Origin: Micropruina glycogenica
GTDB lineage: Bacteria; Actinomycetota; Actinomycetes; Propionibacteriales; Propionibacteriaceae
Strand: one strand, 5' to 3'
DNA: 64,000 bases
Assembly (NCBI RefSeq): GCF_039524395.1
Contig: NZ_BAAAGO010000008.1
The notes beneath the pieces were generated by a model. The model was not told where the DNA came from. It did not search any database and saw nothing but the letters and a program-made list of their open reading frames with translations. A program made the translations under genes and the position numbers. Below are positions 8,342 to 16,679 of this stretch, piece after piece. Every line of letters begins with the position of its first letter. Positions within the stretch are counted from its first letter, which is position 1.

Positions 8342-9157
8342 ATGCGCGCAGTCTCAATCGGACGCACGGCGCTGGCCCTGGCCGCCGCCGTCGGTCTGAC
8401 ACTCGCCGGTGGAACGATCGCCGAAGCCCATGGAAGCAAGGGTGGGTGGGCCAGGCCGCTCACCTGCACCGGCGGCGAAATCGCCTCGGGCACCTATGCG
8501 AGCATCACGGTCAAGGGCAACTGCTCGATCGCCAAGAACGCGGTGGTCACCGTGAAGGGCGACATCACGATTCGCAAGGGCGCGGCACTCGACGCCCAGA
8601 CTTCGCCGTCGACTCTCACCGTGGGTGGTGACGTCTTCGCCGCCAAGGATTCGAGCCTCGGCCTGGGCTGCCAGCCTGCTGCGCTGATGGGCAACTCGGC
8701 GCACCCCTGCGTCGACGCCGACGGCAACCCGATCGAAGACCCCACGGTGTTCTCGACCATCAAGGTCAAGGGCGGCATCACCGCCCTCGGCGCCAGCGTC
8801 ATCTTGATCAACGGCGTTCAGGTGGGCCGCAGCGTCACCATCGTGGGCGGTGGCGACCCGGTGATCCCCTGGTCGGTCAAGAACACCACGATCACGGGCA
8901 ACCTGTGGGTGAGCAACGTCGACACCAACTGGTTCGGCGCCCTGTTCAACAAGGTGGGCCGCAACGTGGTGCTGCTCGACATCACCCTCGTCGAAGACCA
9001 CCCGGGCGCTTCTGGACTGGTCTACGTGGTACAGAACACGATCGGCCGCAACCTGTGGTGCAAGGGCCTATCGGGCGTGTCCGGAGGCTTCGTGCCCGGT
9101 GCGGTGAACACCGTGGGCGGCAAGGCACTGGGTCAGTGCGCTGAGCTCGCCGGCTGA
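8342..9157 (+). CDS. Secreted protein with repeated beta-strand rungs, unknown function
   Basis: A 271-residue protein with a Sec signal peptide (hydrophobic core ALALAAAVGLTLAGG, probable cleavage after IAEA). The mature part consists of short repeating units such as ASITVKGNCSIAKNAVVTVK and GDITIRKGAALDA, then VGGDVFAAKDSSLG and TITGNLWVSN. Hydrophobic and Gly/Asn residues alternate, as in beta-helix or bactofilin-like polymer-forming domains. There are four well-spaced cysteines (in LTCTGG, GNCSIA, LGCQP and HPCVD), two more near the C-terminus, and no catalytic motif. A GGAAGGGA ribosome site fixes the ATG. A strong terminator follows. A surface or matrix role is inference. Confidence 0.85.
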   Translation: MRAVSIGRTALALAAAVGLTLAGGTIAEAHGSKGGWARPLTCTGGEIASGTYASITVKGNCSIAKNAVVTVKGDITIRKGAALDAQTSPSTLTVGGDVFAAKDSSLGLGCQPAALMGNSAHPCVDADGNPIEDPTVFSTIKVKGGITALGASVILINGVQVGRSVTIVGGGDPVIPWSVKNTTITGNLWVSNVDTNWFGALFNKVGRNVVLLDITLVEDHPGASGLVYVVQNTIGRNLWCKGLSGVSGGFVPGAVNTVGGKALGQCAELAG

Positions 9158-9165
9158 AGCCCCGA

Positions 9166-9200
9166 GAACGCCCCTTCTGCATCGCCCGGAAGGGGCGTTC
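9166..9200. terminator. Intrinsic terminator between convergent genes
   Basis: A perfect 12-bp stem GAACGCCCCTTC / GAAGGGGCGTTC with an 11-nt loop lies 8 bp after the secreted-protein stop codon. It could serve both that gene and the convergent copC-like gene, although the U-tract is weak. Confidence 0.8.
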
Positions 9201-9218
9201 GCTTACGTGCAGGGCCGG

Positions 9219-9752
9219 TCACCGCCGCCGCCTCTGGTGTGCGATGAGCCCGCCGGCCACACCGGCGACGACGAGTATGGAGACCACCGCCGCCCAGGCG
9301 AGCGTGGGTAGTGCGTCACCCGATGATTCAGCGGCCGGGGTGAGGGCTGGGTCGGTTGCGGTCGGCGTGCTCGGACGCACCGTCAGCGGCCCGACCCTAA
9401 ACCCGATCCAGCCGGTGGCGGGGTGGTTGTCGTCGGCCACGACCAGTTGGTAGGCGAGCCGGTACTGGCCGTGCGGCAGCGGTTCGGCCAGCGTGAATCG
9501 GACGGCGGTGTCGTCATCGGTGTAGACCGGTGCGGTGAGTGGCACGGGGGTGCCGCCGTCCACGGTCAGTGCATAGGTGGCCATGGCGGGCTTCACGGCC
9601 GAGGTGAAGCGCAGCTCGATGAACTCGACCCGATCGACCTGGGTGCCGTCGGCAGGTGTGGACGACTCGACCACCGAGGTGTGCGCCGACGCGACACCGG
9701 GCCCACCGACGCTCAGCAGCATGGCCGACACGACAGCGACGACCAGGCGCAC
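9219..9752 (-). CDS. CopC-domain copper-binding protein, secreted and membrane-anchored
   Basis: About 177 residues. The signal peptide ends in VASA, and the mature chain begins with histidine (HTSVVESSTPADG), the copper-ligand N-terminus of CopC proteins. The CopC fold continues to the conserved VADDNHPATGWIGFRVG, which holds the second expected histidine. A Pro/Thr-rich linker and one C-terminal membrane helix ending in RRRR follow. It should hold Cu(II) on the outer face of the membrane; no CopD domain is fused or adjacent. The start is uncertain: the GTG at 9752 fits the signal peptide but lacks a good ribosome site, and the sequence upstream is a palindromic repeat rather than coding. 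Confidence 0.85.
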   Translation of the reverse strand: MRLVVAVVSAMLLSVGGPGVASAHTSVVESSTPADGTQVDRVEFIELRFTSAVKPAMATYALTVDGGTPVPLTAPVYTDDDTAVRFTLAEPLPHGQYRLAYQLVVADDNHPATGWIGFRVGPLTVRPSTPTATDPALTPAAESSGDALPTLAWAAVVSILVVAGVAGGLIAHQRRRR

Positions 9753-9811
9753 CCAGCGCGGGGGTGCGGGACGTTGCCCTCGCCCGCGTGCGGTGAATCG
9801 GGTGCGAAGTG

Positions 9812-9868
9812 ACTGCCCTTGTGACACGTAGCTGCCTGCACGCAGGCAGTGAGGTGTCACGAAGGCAG
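9812..9868. repeat. Palindromic repeat family 4, copy B
   Basis: Arms ACTGCCCTTGTGACAC and GTGTCACGAAGGCAG enclose an inner stem CTGCCTGC/GCAGGCAG. It lies 60 bp upstream of the copC-like gene, so it could affect its leader. Same family as 8058-8115 and 28931-28998. Confidence 0.88.
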
Positions 9869-9912
9869 CTACGTGCGGTGTTGGACGAGCCGTGCCCGAC
9901 CCGGTCGCACTT

Positions 9913-10019
9913 CTGGGGAACCGCTGATCAACGCGGCGGTCGTTGGTTGAGCTTGTCGAAACCCCTAGCCGCAGCCGATCTCGACAAGCTCGACCAGCGA
10001 CAATCAACGCTTCCCTACT
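9913..10019. repeat. Long family-1 inverted repeat between copC-like and DyP genes
   Basis: A left core (GTTGGTTGAGCTTGTCGAAAC) and an opposed core (TCTCGACAAGCTCGACCAG) are flanked by further inverted arms related to GGGAAGCGTTGAT. It is homologous over most of its length to 11891-11983 and ends just before the stop codon of the peroxidase gene. Confidence 0.8.
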
Positions 10020-10021
10020 CC

Positions 10022-11254
10022 TCATGCGAGCAGACCCTCGCCGATGTAGCCGTTCTCGTCGCAGCCCGGGGGCAGCGCGAAGACCGCCGAGCCGATCGGC
10101 ACCGTCCAGGCGTTCAGCAGGTCCTGCTCAGCCAGCCGCTGCTGCACCGGCAGGTACTGCGCGGCGATGTCGGCCTGGTAGGTGACGAACAGCAGCCCGG
10201 CATCGGCACCGCTCTCGACATTGGAGTCGTCGTAGTTGTACGGACGACGCAGAAACCGGTCGTTCTGCTGGTGGGGCCGGGCCCGGGCCATGTGCGAGAA
10301 CGGTGGGATGACCGGCAGACCGTTGGCGTCCACGGCGGCGAAGTCGGCCTGGTCGGTGGCCGCGGTACCGGTCAACGGCGCCCCGGAGGCGAGCCGCCGT
10401 CCGATGGTCAGTTCCTTGTCGGGGGTGTCCAACTCGTCCCAGGTGTCCAGTTGCATCGTGATCCGGCGCAGCACCAGCGTCGTACCGCCGGCGAACCAGC
10501 CGGTCTGCGGGCCGGCCCAGACCACCGCGTCGAAGTCCGGCGTGGCGGGCACCGGGTTCACGGTGCCGTCCAACTGGCCCATCAGGTTGCGGCTCACCTC
10601 GGCGCCGTGCAGCGCCACCCGCGGCTGGGTGAAGCCGCGCTGCACCCAGCGCGGCTTGGCGAAGCTGCGGGTGGTCTTGGTGACCTGCCGCACGGCGTGC
10701 GCCAGCACCAGCGGATCGTCGGCGCACACCTGCACCAGCAGGTCGCCGTCGCAGAACTGCGGCTTGAGCTGGTCGATGCCGAAGGCCGGCAGCTCGGTCA
10801 GGCCGGACGGCTGCCGCTGCATCAGGCCGAGCTGGGTGAAAAAGCGTGGGCCGAAACCGAAGGTGAAGGTGAGCCGGGCGGGCGTGCGGGCCAGCTCCGG
10901 CTCCTGGTCGCCGAGCACCGGGGTGGCGGCGGTCAGCCGGCGGGCGTCGTCGGTGAGCAGCTTCATCAGCCGCACGGCCGCGGCCCGGTCGGTGGCACCG
11001 CGCAGGTCGAACGCCAGGAAGGCGGCATGGGTCTGCGGCTGGGTGGCGATGCCGGCCTGATGCGGGCCGTGGAACGGCACCAGCGAGTCGTCCGCCTCGG
11101 GAGCGGCGGCGGGTTCAGTGGGCTGACCGGCCAGCGCGTAGCCGGCGGCCACCCCCACCGAGGTGGCCGCGACCGCTCCCCCGGCGGCCAGCAGTCCGCG
11201 CCGGGACACCGATGTCGTGGGAGCCGGGGTGTCCGAGTCGCCGGACGTGGTCAT
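10022..11254 (-). CDS. Tat-exported Dyp-type peroxidase (EfeB/DtpA-like)
   Basis: A 410-residue haem peroxidase. The N-terminus carries a twin-arginine signal (VSRRGLLAAGGAVAATS), so the folded, haem-loaded enzyme is exported. The family GxxDG motif appears as GQLDGTVNP near residue 240. The distal arginine region (RRITMQLDTW) and the C-terminal DDSNVESGADAGLLF block are typical of the EfeB clade. It oxidises substrates with H2O2; EfeB has also been linked to haem iron use. It starts 4 bp after a PCuAC chaperone gene and precedes a copC-like gene. In Streptomyces a Tat DyP enzyme (DtpA) is likewise associated with copper-delivery proteins. No EfeU or EfeO genes are nearby, which favours the copper-linked role. 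Confidence 0.93.
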   Translation of the reverse strand: MTTSGDSDTPAPTTSVSRRGLLAAGGAVAATSVGVAAGYALAGQPTEPAAAPEADDSLVPFHGPHQAGIATQPQTHAAFLAFDLRGATDRAAAVRLMKLLTDDARRLTAATPVLGDQEPELARTPARLTFTFGFGPRFFTQLGLMQRQPSGLTELPAFGIDQLKPQFCDGDLLVQVCADDPLVLAHAVRQVTKTTRSFAKPRWVQRGFTQPRVALHGAEVSRNLMGQLDGTVNPVPATPDFDAVVWAGPQTGWFAGGTTLVLRRITMQLDTWDELDTPDKELTIGRRLASGAPLTGTAATDQADFAAVDANGLPVIPPFSHMARARPHQQNDRFLRRPYNYDDSNVESGADAGLLFVTYQADIAAQYLPVQQRLAEQDLLNAWTVPIGSAVFALPPGCDENGYIGEGLLA

Positions 11255-11258
11255 CAGC

Positions 11259-11825
11259 TCATCCGTGCGAGGGTGAACCGCTGGGGCTGGGCGCGTAGGA
11301 CTCGTTGGCGTTCGGCAGGTCGCGCCCGACCGCGCTGACCGTCACCTTCTGGCCGTCCGACAAGGTGAGTTCGGCGGTCACCGGGTCGCCCGCCTTGATG
11401 TCGCGGGTGAGCCCGATCAGCATGATGTGCAGTCCGCCCGGGCCGAGTTCCAACGTGCCGTTGGCCGGCACCACGAAGCCGCCCTCTCGCTGCTGCATCT
11501 TCATGCTGCCGTCCTTCATCACCACTTCGTGCAGCTCCACCGTCATGGCGGCGTCAGACGTGCCGCTGACCACGGTGATGGGTGAGGATGAGCTGTTGGT
11601 CAGGGTGCCGAAGATCGCCGACATCGCCATGTCGCCGCTCTTGCCGGCCGCCTTCACATAGCCGTCGGTCAGGGTCAGGGCCGCAGCGGTGGACGCCGCC
11701 GCCGACGCCGAACTGGCCGCGGGTGAGGCCGGCGTGGCCGGTGCGGCGCACCCGGTAGCCGCGGCGACCAGGCAGGTGGCACCCACGAGTGCTGTGACAG
11801 CGCGCGAAACGCGGTGGCAGGTCAT
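11259..11825 (-). CDS. PCuAC-type copper chaperone lipoprotein
   Basis: A 188-residue protein with a lipoprotein signal (AAATGC) and an Ala/Ser-rich linker. It then has a PCuAC (DUF461) domain with the Cu(I) ligands in expected order: a histidine in VELHEVVMKDGSMKMQ followed by methionines, then GGLHIMLIGL with the second His and Met. The family passes Cu(I) to extracytoplasmic targets such as the CuA site of cytochrome oxidase. The ATG has AAAGGAAC upstream. It is the first gene of a tight unit with the DyP peroxidase (4-bp gap). Confidence 0.92.
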   Translation of the reverse strand: MTCHRVSRAVTALVGATCLVAAATGCAAPATPASPAASSASAAASTAAALTLTDGYVKAAGKSGDMAMSAIFGTLTNSSSSPITVVSGTSDAAMTVELHEVVMKDGSMKMQQREGGFVVPANGTLELGPGGLHIMLIGLTRDIKAGDPVTAELTLSDGQKVTVSAVGRDLPNANESYAPSPSGSPSHG

Positions 11826-11890
11826 GCGAAAGTTCCTTTGACTTGCTCTTTCGCTCTCAATGGAGCGTGACCAGCCCAGCTTAACCGAGC

Positions 11891-11983
11891 GGTTGGGGAA
11901 GCGTTGATCAATGCGCGGGCTCGTTGGTTGAGCCCGTCGAAACTCCAAGCCGCAACGGGTCTCGACAAGCTCGACCAGCGGTG
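11891..11983. repeat. Long family-1 inverted repeat upstream of the PCuAC gene
   Basis: It carries GGGGAAGCGTTGATCAA followed by two opposed family-1 cores, closely matching 9913-10019. The two copies bracket the PCuAC-DyP gene pair in the same relative order. Confidence 0.8.
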
Positions 11984-12011
11984 ACACCGAGCGGCGACGC
12001 GTACGGAGCGC

Positions 12012-13313
12012 CTACGTGACCCGGTCGTACAACCGTTCCCGGGTGCTCCACAGACCCGCCGACGGCGTGGAGATAAAGAAGACCCGCTCCCCGTCGTCCA
12101 TGGTGTTCCAGCCGTCCTTCATCACCGCGGGGTCGTACCGCTTGAGCGCCTCGTCGAGGTCGAGGTAGCCGTAGCCCACCGACTCGATCTCTTCTTTGCT
12201 CAGGTGCGCCGGCGCGTAGGTGATGGTGAAGCGGCCCTCGGGCGAGCCGTGCACCAGGTGCGCGGTGCCGTGCGGAATGTCCTGCATGTCGTCGCTGTCG
12301 GGGTACAGGGCCAGCACCTCGGCGCTGGTCAGGTAGCCGTACTTGCGAATCAGGTCGTCCACCTCGGGCTGCTCGCCGAAGCGTCCGACACCGGGCGCGA
12401 TCACCAGCAACTCGCCGCCGTCGGCCATCGCCATGCGGGTGCGGTAGACGGCCTTGTTGGCCACCCAGGTGGCGCGAAACTCGTCGGCCTGCATCACTGC
12501 GACGATCTTGTCGACCGGCTCGTCGAACACGGTGATGTTCTGCTCGCGGCTGAGCTTGGCGGCGTCCAGATAGGTGTCGAGGTCGTCGCCCACGAACACG
12601 CCGGTGTGAATCAGCGAACCCGTGTCGTCGTAACTCATCACCACCTGCACGTACACGTCGGGCAGGTCGCCCAGAAAGTGGTCTTCGGCGTAGTTGAAGC
12701 AGCGCCGCACCGGCGTCAGCAGGTTGCCCAGGTTGTTCTCGATGCCGTACACCGCCGACGCCATGTGCGCAGCACCCAGGGTGCGCTTGCCGCCGAGGCC
12801 GATGAAGTAGTTCTTGTTGTGGTTGGCGAAGCCCAGCACCTCATGCGGCACCACGTGGCCGATGTTGATGATCAGGTCCCACGGTTCGGTGACCGTCATG
12901 GTGTTGAGGTCGATCGGAATCTCCCAATCGACCGCTCCCCCGGTTTCGGTGCGGACGACCTCGGCCGGCACGGTGCCCACGTGCGTGACGCCGTTCTTCC
13001 AGTCGTGGGCGTGGATGCGTTCTTCTGGAATGGTGCCGAACATCCACCGGTTATCCTCGGGCGTGTGCGGCACGTGCTGGCCCAGCGTGGGAATGACGTG
13101 CACCTCGGCGCCGACCTGCGTGAGTTGGTTGTACAGGTACTCGGTCATCCAGCCGACGCCCGCATGGGCCCGGGTGATGTCGGGCGGTAGCAGCAGCACC
13201 CGGTTGAGCCGGTCGATCGACAATCGCTCGACTGCCTCGCTGACCGTGCGGTCGAGTAGTTCTTCGATGGTCGGACGGTCGATGCGCACGTCGGTGTGCT
13301 GAAACCAGGTCAT
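12012..13313 (-). CDS. LarA-like (DUF2088) protein, orphan
   Basis: A protein of about 433 residues of the LarA/DUF2088 family, whose founding member is the nickel-pincer lactate racemase. The segment NIGHVVPHEVLGFANHNKN followed by YFIGLGGKRT carries the His and Lys residues characteristic of the cofactor site. Family members act on diverse 2-hydroxyacids, and activity needs the LarB/C/E-made nickel cofactor; none of those genes is in this window. The substrate therefore cannot be named. ATG 13313 is preferred; an in-frame GTG lies 15 bases upstream and neither has a strong ribosome site. Confidence 0.85.
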   Translation of the reverse strand: MTWFQHTDVRIDRPTIEELLDRTVSEAVERLSIDRLNRVLLLPPDITRAHAGVGWMTEYLYNQLTQVGAEVHVIPTLGQHVPHTPEDNRWMFGTIPEERIHAHDWKNGVTHVGTVPAEVVRTETGGAVDWEIPIDLNTMTVTEPWDLIINIGHVVPHEVLGFANHNKNYFIGLGGKRTLGAAHMASAVYGIENNLGNLLTPVRRCFNYAEDHFLGDLPDVYVQVVMSYDDTGSLIHTGVFVGDDLDTYLDAAKLSREQNITVFDEPVDKIVAVMQADEFRATWVANKAVYRTRMAMADGGELLVIAPGVGRFGEQPEVDDLIRKYGYLTSAEVLALYPDSDDMQDIPHGTAHLVHGSPEGRFTITYAPAHLSKEEIESVGYGYLDLDEALKRYDPAVMKDGWNTMDDGERVFFISTPSAGLWSTRERLYDRVT

Positions 13314-13430
13314 ACTGCAGTGTGGCACCCCACGACCGGCGGCCAGCAGCAGTTGCCACCGGTTGCCTGGGTGATCGCCCGGTCATGAGCCGGGTTCGCG
13401 GCCCTGCCGGCCGATCACCAACCGACGCGA

Positions 13431-13850
13431 TCAGGTCGTGGGCCGGACGGCGGGCGCACAGTCGGCACAGAGCCCGAACACCTCGACCACATGCCGGGTG
13501 ACGGTGTAGCCGTGCTCGTGGGCGGCGGTGAGGATCCAGGCCTCATTGAGCTCCACTTCTTCGGCCTTGCCGCAGTTCTCGCAAATAAGGTGGTGATGGT
13601 GCCGGCCGTCCCTGGCGCAGGTGCGGTAGAGCTGGCCCTCGGCTCCGAGCACGGTGTCGGCATCACCCGACTCAGCCAGCGCGTTCAGTTGGCGGTACAC
13701 GGTGGCGATGCCGACGGGCGTGCCGGCGTCGTACAGCTGCCGATGCACCTGCTGGGCCGAGACGAAGCCCGGGGACGAGTCGAGCGCCTGCCTGATGGCG
13801 TCCTTCTGCACGGTTCGGCGGGTGGCCCGTGCCCGGGTGCCGCTCTCCAT
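13431..13850 (-). CDS. zur: Fur-family regulator, probably Zur
   Basis: A 139-residue Fur-family repressor. It has an N-terminal winged helix (FVSAQQVHRQLYDAGTPVGI, then ATVYRQLNALAE) and the metal-binding, dimerising C-terminal half. Two structural-zinc CxxC pairs (CENC and CADC) and the histidine cluster GRHHHHLICENC are present. It is the last gene of the znuA-znuC-znuB unit, 68 bp after znuB, which makes zinc-responsive Zur far more likely than Fur. The ATG follows AGGAAG. It is expected to bind the box upstream of znuA when zinc is plentiful. Confidence 0.88.
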   Translation of the reverse strand: MESGTRARATRRTVQKDAIRQALDSSPGFVSAQQVHRQLYDAGTPVGIATVYRQLNALAESGDADTVLGAEGQLYRTCARDGRHHHHLICENCGKAEEVELNEAWILTAAHEHGYTVTRHVVEVFGLCADCAPAVRPTT

Positions 13851-13918
13851 GGGGCTTCCTTTCCAGAACAGGTCGTTGGTTTCAGCATAAGCGGGGCCTT
13901 GGGCAGCCCAGCAGGGCG

Positions 13919-14785
13919 CTACGCAGTGGCTCTGGCTCGTCCACGAATCTTGGAGATCACCAGACACACCACGAAGATCAGAAACGAAATGGTGGTCACG
14001 TACGGGCTGATCGGGATCGAGCCACCCAGGGCCAGCATGATGCCGCCGACCATCGACGTGACCGCGAACACGACGCTGAGCACCGGCACCAGCACCGGCG
14101 ACGACGAGATGCGCAGGGCCGCGGCGGCCGGGGTGACCAGCACCGAGAGCACCAGCAGCGCGCCGACGATCTGCACCGACACCGCCACGGCCAGCCCCAG
14201 CAGAATCATGAAGACCAAGGACAGTCCCCAGGTGGGCACGCCGCGGGCGGCTGCCACGTCGGCGTCCACGCTGGCGAACAGCAGCGGGCGCCAGATCAGC
14301 AGCAGGCCGAGCACCACCAACGCCGAGATGGCCAGCAGGGCACCGAGCTGCGGGTCGTCGATGGCGACGATCTGGCCGGTGAGCAGGCCGAACTTGTTCG
14401 CCGCGCGTCCGGAGTACAGCGACAGGCACAAAATGCCCAGGCCGAGACCGAACGGCATGATCACCGCGGTGATCGAGTTGCGGTCGCGGGCCCTGGCCCC
14501 CAGCACGCCGATAAGAAGCGCGGCCAGCAGCGACCCGCCGAGCGCACCGGGCACCACGCCGATGCCGAACAGCAGCCCGGCGGACGCCCCCGCGAACGAC
14601 AACTCGCTGATGCCGTGCACGGCGAACGGCATGTCGCGGGCGATCACGAACACCCCGATCAAACCGCCGACGACACCCAGCACCGCGCCGGCGATGATCG
14701 AGTTCTGCAGCAGCACCACCAGCTCGCCGTAGTTGTCGAAGACGAACAGCTTCGACCACCAGTCGGTCACTTCGAGCCCCAGCAT
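13919..14785 (-). CDS. znuB: Zinc ABC importer, permease subunit
   Basis: A 288-residue polytopic permease of the ZnuB/TroC family with about eight hydrophobic segments. The conserved cytoplasmic region is ARDMPFAVHGISELSFAGAS. It forms the channel for Zn2+ (or Mn2+) with the ATPase and binding protein encoded just upstream. It starts 4 bp after the znuC stop with GAGGCGG as ribosome site. Confidence 0.92.
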   Translation of the reverse strand: MLGLEVTDWWSKLFVFDNYGELVVLLQNSIIAGAVLGVVGGLIGVFVIARDMPFAVHGISELSFAGASAGLLFGIGVVPGALGGSLLAALLIGVLGARARDRNSITAVIMPFGLGLGILCLSLYSGRAANKFGLLTGQIVAIDDPQLGALLAISALVVLGLLLIWRPLLFASVDADVAAARGVPTWGLSLVFMILLGLAVAVSVQIVGALLVLSVLVTPAAAALRISSSPVLVPVLSVVFAVTSMVGGIMLALGGSIPISPYVTTISFLIFVVCLVISKIRGRARATA

Positions 14786-14789
14786 CGGT

Positions 14790-15659
14790 TCACCGCCTCT
14801 GCTCGGCGGGCGAGCCGGTCGCGGTGTGGTCGTGCCCCGCGTGCGGATGGGTGTCGTCGGGGGTGCCGACCACCACGATGCGCCCATGGGTGCGGATGAC
14901 GTCGACGCGCGAGCCGTAGAGCTCGCTCAGCACGTCACTGCGCAGCACCTCATCGGGCGTGCCGACCCTGATCTGACCGCCGGCCAGGTAGAGCACCCGG
15001 TCGACCATGCTGAGCACCGGGTTGATGTCGTGGGTGACGAACAGCACGCCGAGCGGATTCGCCCGCCGGCTGGTGTCGACCAGTTCGCTGATGGTGGCCT
15101 GGTAGGCCAGGTCGAGCGACAGCAGCGGCTCGTCGCACAGCAGCAGTCGCGGTTCGCCGGCCAGAGCCTGGGCCACCCGGAGTCGTTGTTGTTCGCCGCC
15201 CGACAGCAACGACAGCGGACGGCGGCGGTAGGGCTGGGCGTGTACCTGCCGGATCAGGGCGTCCACGGCCTGTCGGCGCTGCCGGTTCGGCAGCGGAAAC
15301 CCGAACCGGTGCCCGTCCACGCCCAGGGCGACCAGATCCTGCGCGCGCAGCGGCACGCCCTCGTCGGCCAGCTTCTGCTGCGGCACGTAGCCGATGCGCC
15401 GGTTGCCCCGGGCGATCGGCCGACCGAGAAAGGTCGCGGTGCCAGAGCTGAGCGCAACCTGGCCGAGGATCGCTTTGAGCAGGCTCGACTTGCCCGATCC
15501 GTTGGCCCCCAGAATGGCGACGAACTCACCGGCCCGCACGTCCAGGTCCAGGTGACTCCACAGCGTGCGCTCGCCGAACCGCAGGGTGGCGTCACGCAGG
15601 CTGAGCACCGCCTCCCCGTCACACGACGGGGAGGCGGTCGGGCCACTGTCGTCGGTCAC
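14790..15659 (-). CDS. znuC: Zinc ABC importer, ATP-binding subunit with His-rich tail
   Basis: A 289-residue ABC ATPase with Walker A GANGSGKSS, signature LSGGEQQRLRVAQA, Walker B LLLCDEPLLSLD and H-loop VTHD. Beyond the ATPase core is a C-terminal tail HPHAGHDH, a plausible zinc-sensing or metal-buffering element like the His-rich extensions of some ZnuC proteins. The GTG start overlaps the znuA stop (GTGA), giving tight coupling. Confidence 0.92.
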   Translation of the reverse strand: MTDDSGPTASPSCDGEAVLSLRDATLRFGERTLWSHLDLDVRAGEFVAILGANGSGKSSLLKAILGQVALSSGTATFLGRPIARGNRRIGYVPQQKLADEGVPLRAQDLVALGVDGHRFGFPLPNRQRRQAVDALIRQVHAQPYRRRPLSLLSGGEQQRLRVAQALAGEPRLLLCDEPLLSLDLAYQATISELVDTSRRANPLGVLFVTHDINPVLSMVDRVLYLAGGQIRVGTPDEVLRSDVLSELYGSRVDVIRTHGRIVVVGTPDDTHPHAGHDHTATGSPAEQRR

Positions 15660-16597
15660 TGCTGCAGCGCCGACTGCACGGCCTCGATGTTGCTGGTCAT
15701 CCACGAGACGTAATCCTTGCCCTCCGGCAGGGTTTCGGTGAAGCCCACCACCGGAATGCCGTTGTCTTTGGCGGCCTTCAACACCTCTTCAGTGGCGGCG
15801 CCGGTGGTCTGCTCGTTGTAGGCGAGCAGCTTCACCGCCTTGCCGCTGAACAGCGCCAGGGTCTCGCGCAGCACCGTGGGCGGCACGTCCGAGTCCTCTT
15901 CGATCGCCTCGGAGAACTCCTCTGGGGTCTTGTTCTGCAGGCCCATCGCCTCCAGCAGATACAGCGGCACGGGCTCGGTGATCGCCAACGGCGTGCCGTC
16001 CAGTTGAGTCTTCAGCTCCCCCTGCTTGGTCACCATGGCATTGATGGAGTCCTTGAGCTTGGTGGCGTTGGCGGCGAAGACGCTCGCATTGTCGGCGTCG
16101 ATGGAGCTGAACGTGGACTGCAGCCGGTCGACCACCTTCAGCACGGTCGGAAAGTCGTACCAGACGTGCTCGTTCAGTTCCTCGCCGCCCGCCGCGGTCT
16201 TGCCGCTGATGGTCACCGCGTTGAGCACCGTGGCCGACGAGTTGTTCACGGCCTTCAGCATGGTCGCGATGAAGTCGTCGTAGCCGCCGCCGTTCTCGAT
16301 GACGACCTTGGCCTTCGACAGCGCGAGTTGGTTCTGCCCGCTCGCTTGGTACTCGTGCGGGTCTTGGCTCGGGTCATTGATGATGGACGTCACCGTCACC
16401 TTGTCGCCACCGACACCGGCGGCGAGATCGCCCCACACGTTGGTGGACGCCACCACGGTGATGGGTTCGGCCGCCCCACCGGACGTCGGGGAGGCGCTGG
16501 TCGAGCTTGTCGAGACCCCGGCGGCGGAGGAACAGCCGACCACGACCGCCCCGGCGAGCAGCAGGACCAGCCCTGCTGCGAGTTTCCTGATTCTCAT
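15656..16597 (-). CDS. znuA: Zinc ABC importer, binding lipoprotein
   Basis: A 313-residue cluster A-I metal-binding protein with a lipoprotein signal (VVGC). Two of the usual His ligands are visible in DPHEYQ and EHVWYDF. The third position, normally His, reads TEPVPLYL, so Glu takes its place, and the fourth acidic ligand is in YNEQT. The Glu variant occurs in Gram-positive relatives and may alter metal preference, so Zn versus Mn is not certain; the Zur neighbour favours zinc. A family-1 repeat lies inside the linker after the lipid anchor and encodes GVSTSSTS. The ATG has GGGAAG upstream. Confidence 0.92.
   Translation of the reverse strand: MRIRKLAAGLVLLLAGAVVVGCSSAAGVSTSSTSASPTSGGAAEPITVVASTNVWGDLAAGVGGDKVTVTSIINDPSQDPHEYQASGQNQLALSKAKVVIENGGGYDDFIATMLKAVNNSSATVLNAVTISGKTAAGGEELNEHVWYDFPTVLKVVDRLQSTFSSIDADNASVFAANATKLKDSINAMVTKQGELKTQLDGTPLAITEPVPLYLLEAMGLQNKTPEEFSEAIEEDSDVPPTVLRETLALFSGKAVKLLAYNEQTTGAATEEVLKAAKDNGIPVVGFTETLPEGKDYVSWMTSNIEAVQSALQQ
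16498..16518. repeat. Family-1 repeat inside znuA
   Basis: The core GGTCGAGCTTGTCGAGACC lies in frame within the linker that follows the lipid anchor of the zinc-binding protein. The linker is low-complexity, so the insertion is probably tolerated. Confidence 0.85.
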
Positions 16598-16679
16598 GGT
16601 GATTCTTCCCGTTGAGCAGCTGAGCTGCGGAGAGCCGAGGTGGGCGGGCGGCCCGGACGACAACCAGTCTAGATGCAAA

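Noticed and set aside
10022..11254. An efeUOB iron-uptake operon
   Set aside because: Only the peroxidase is present; the neighbours are a PCuAC chaperone and CopC, with no EfeU permease or EfeO.
13851..13918. A separate regulator promoter between znuB and the Fur-family gene
   Set aside because: No convincing hexamers or metal box were seen; the 68-bp gap is also compatible with read-through from znuB.
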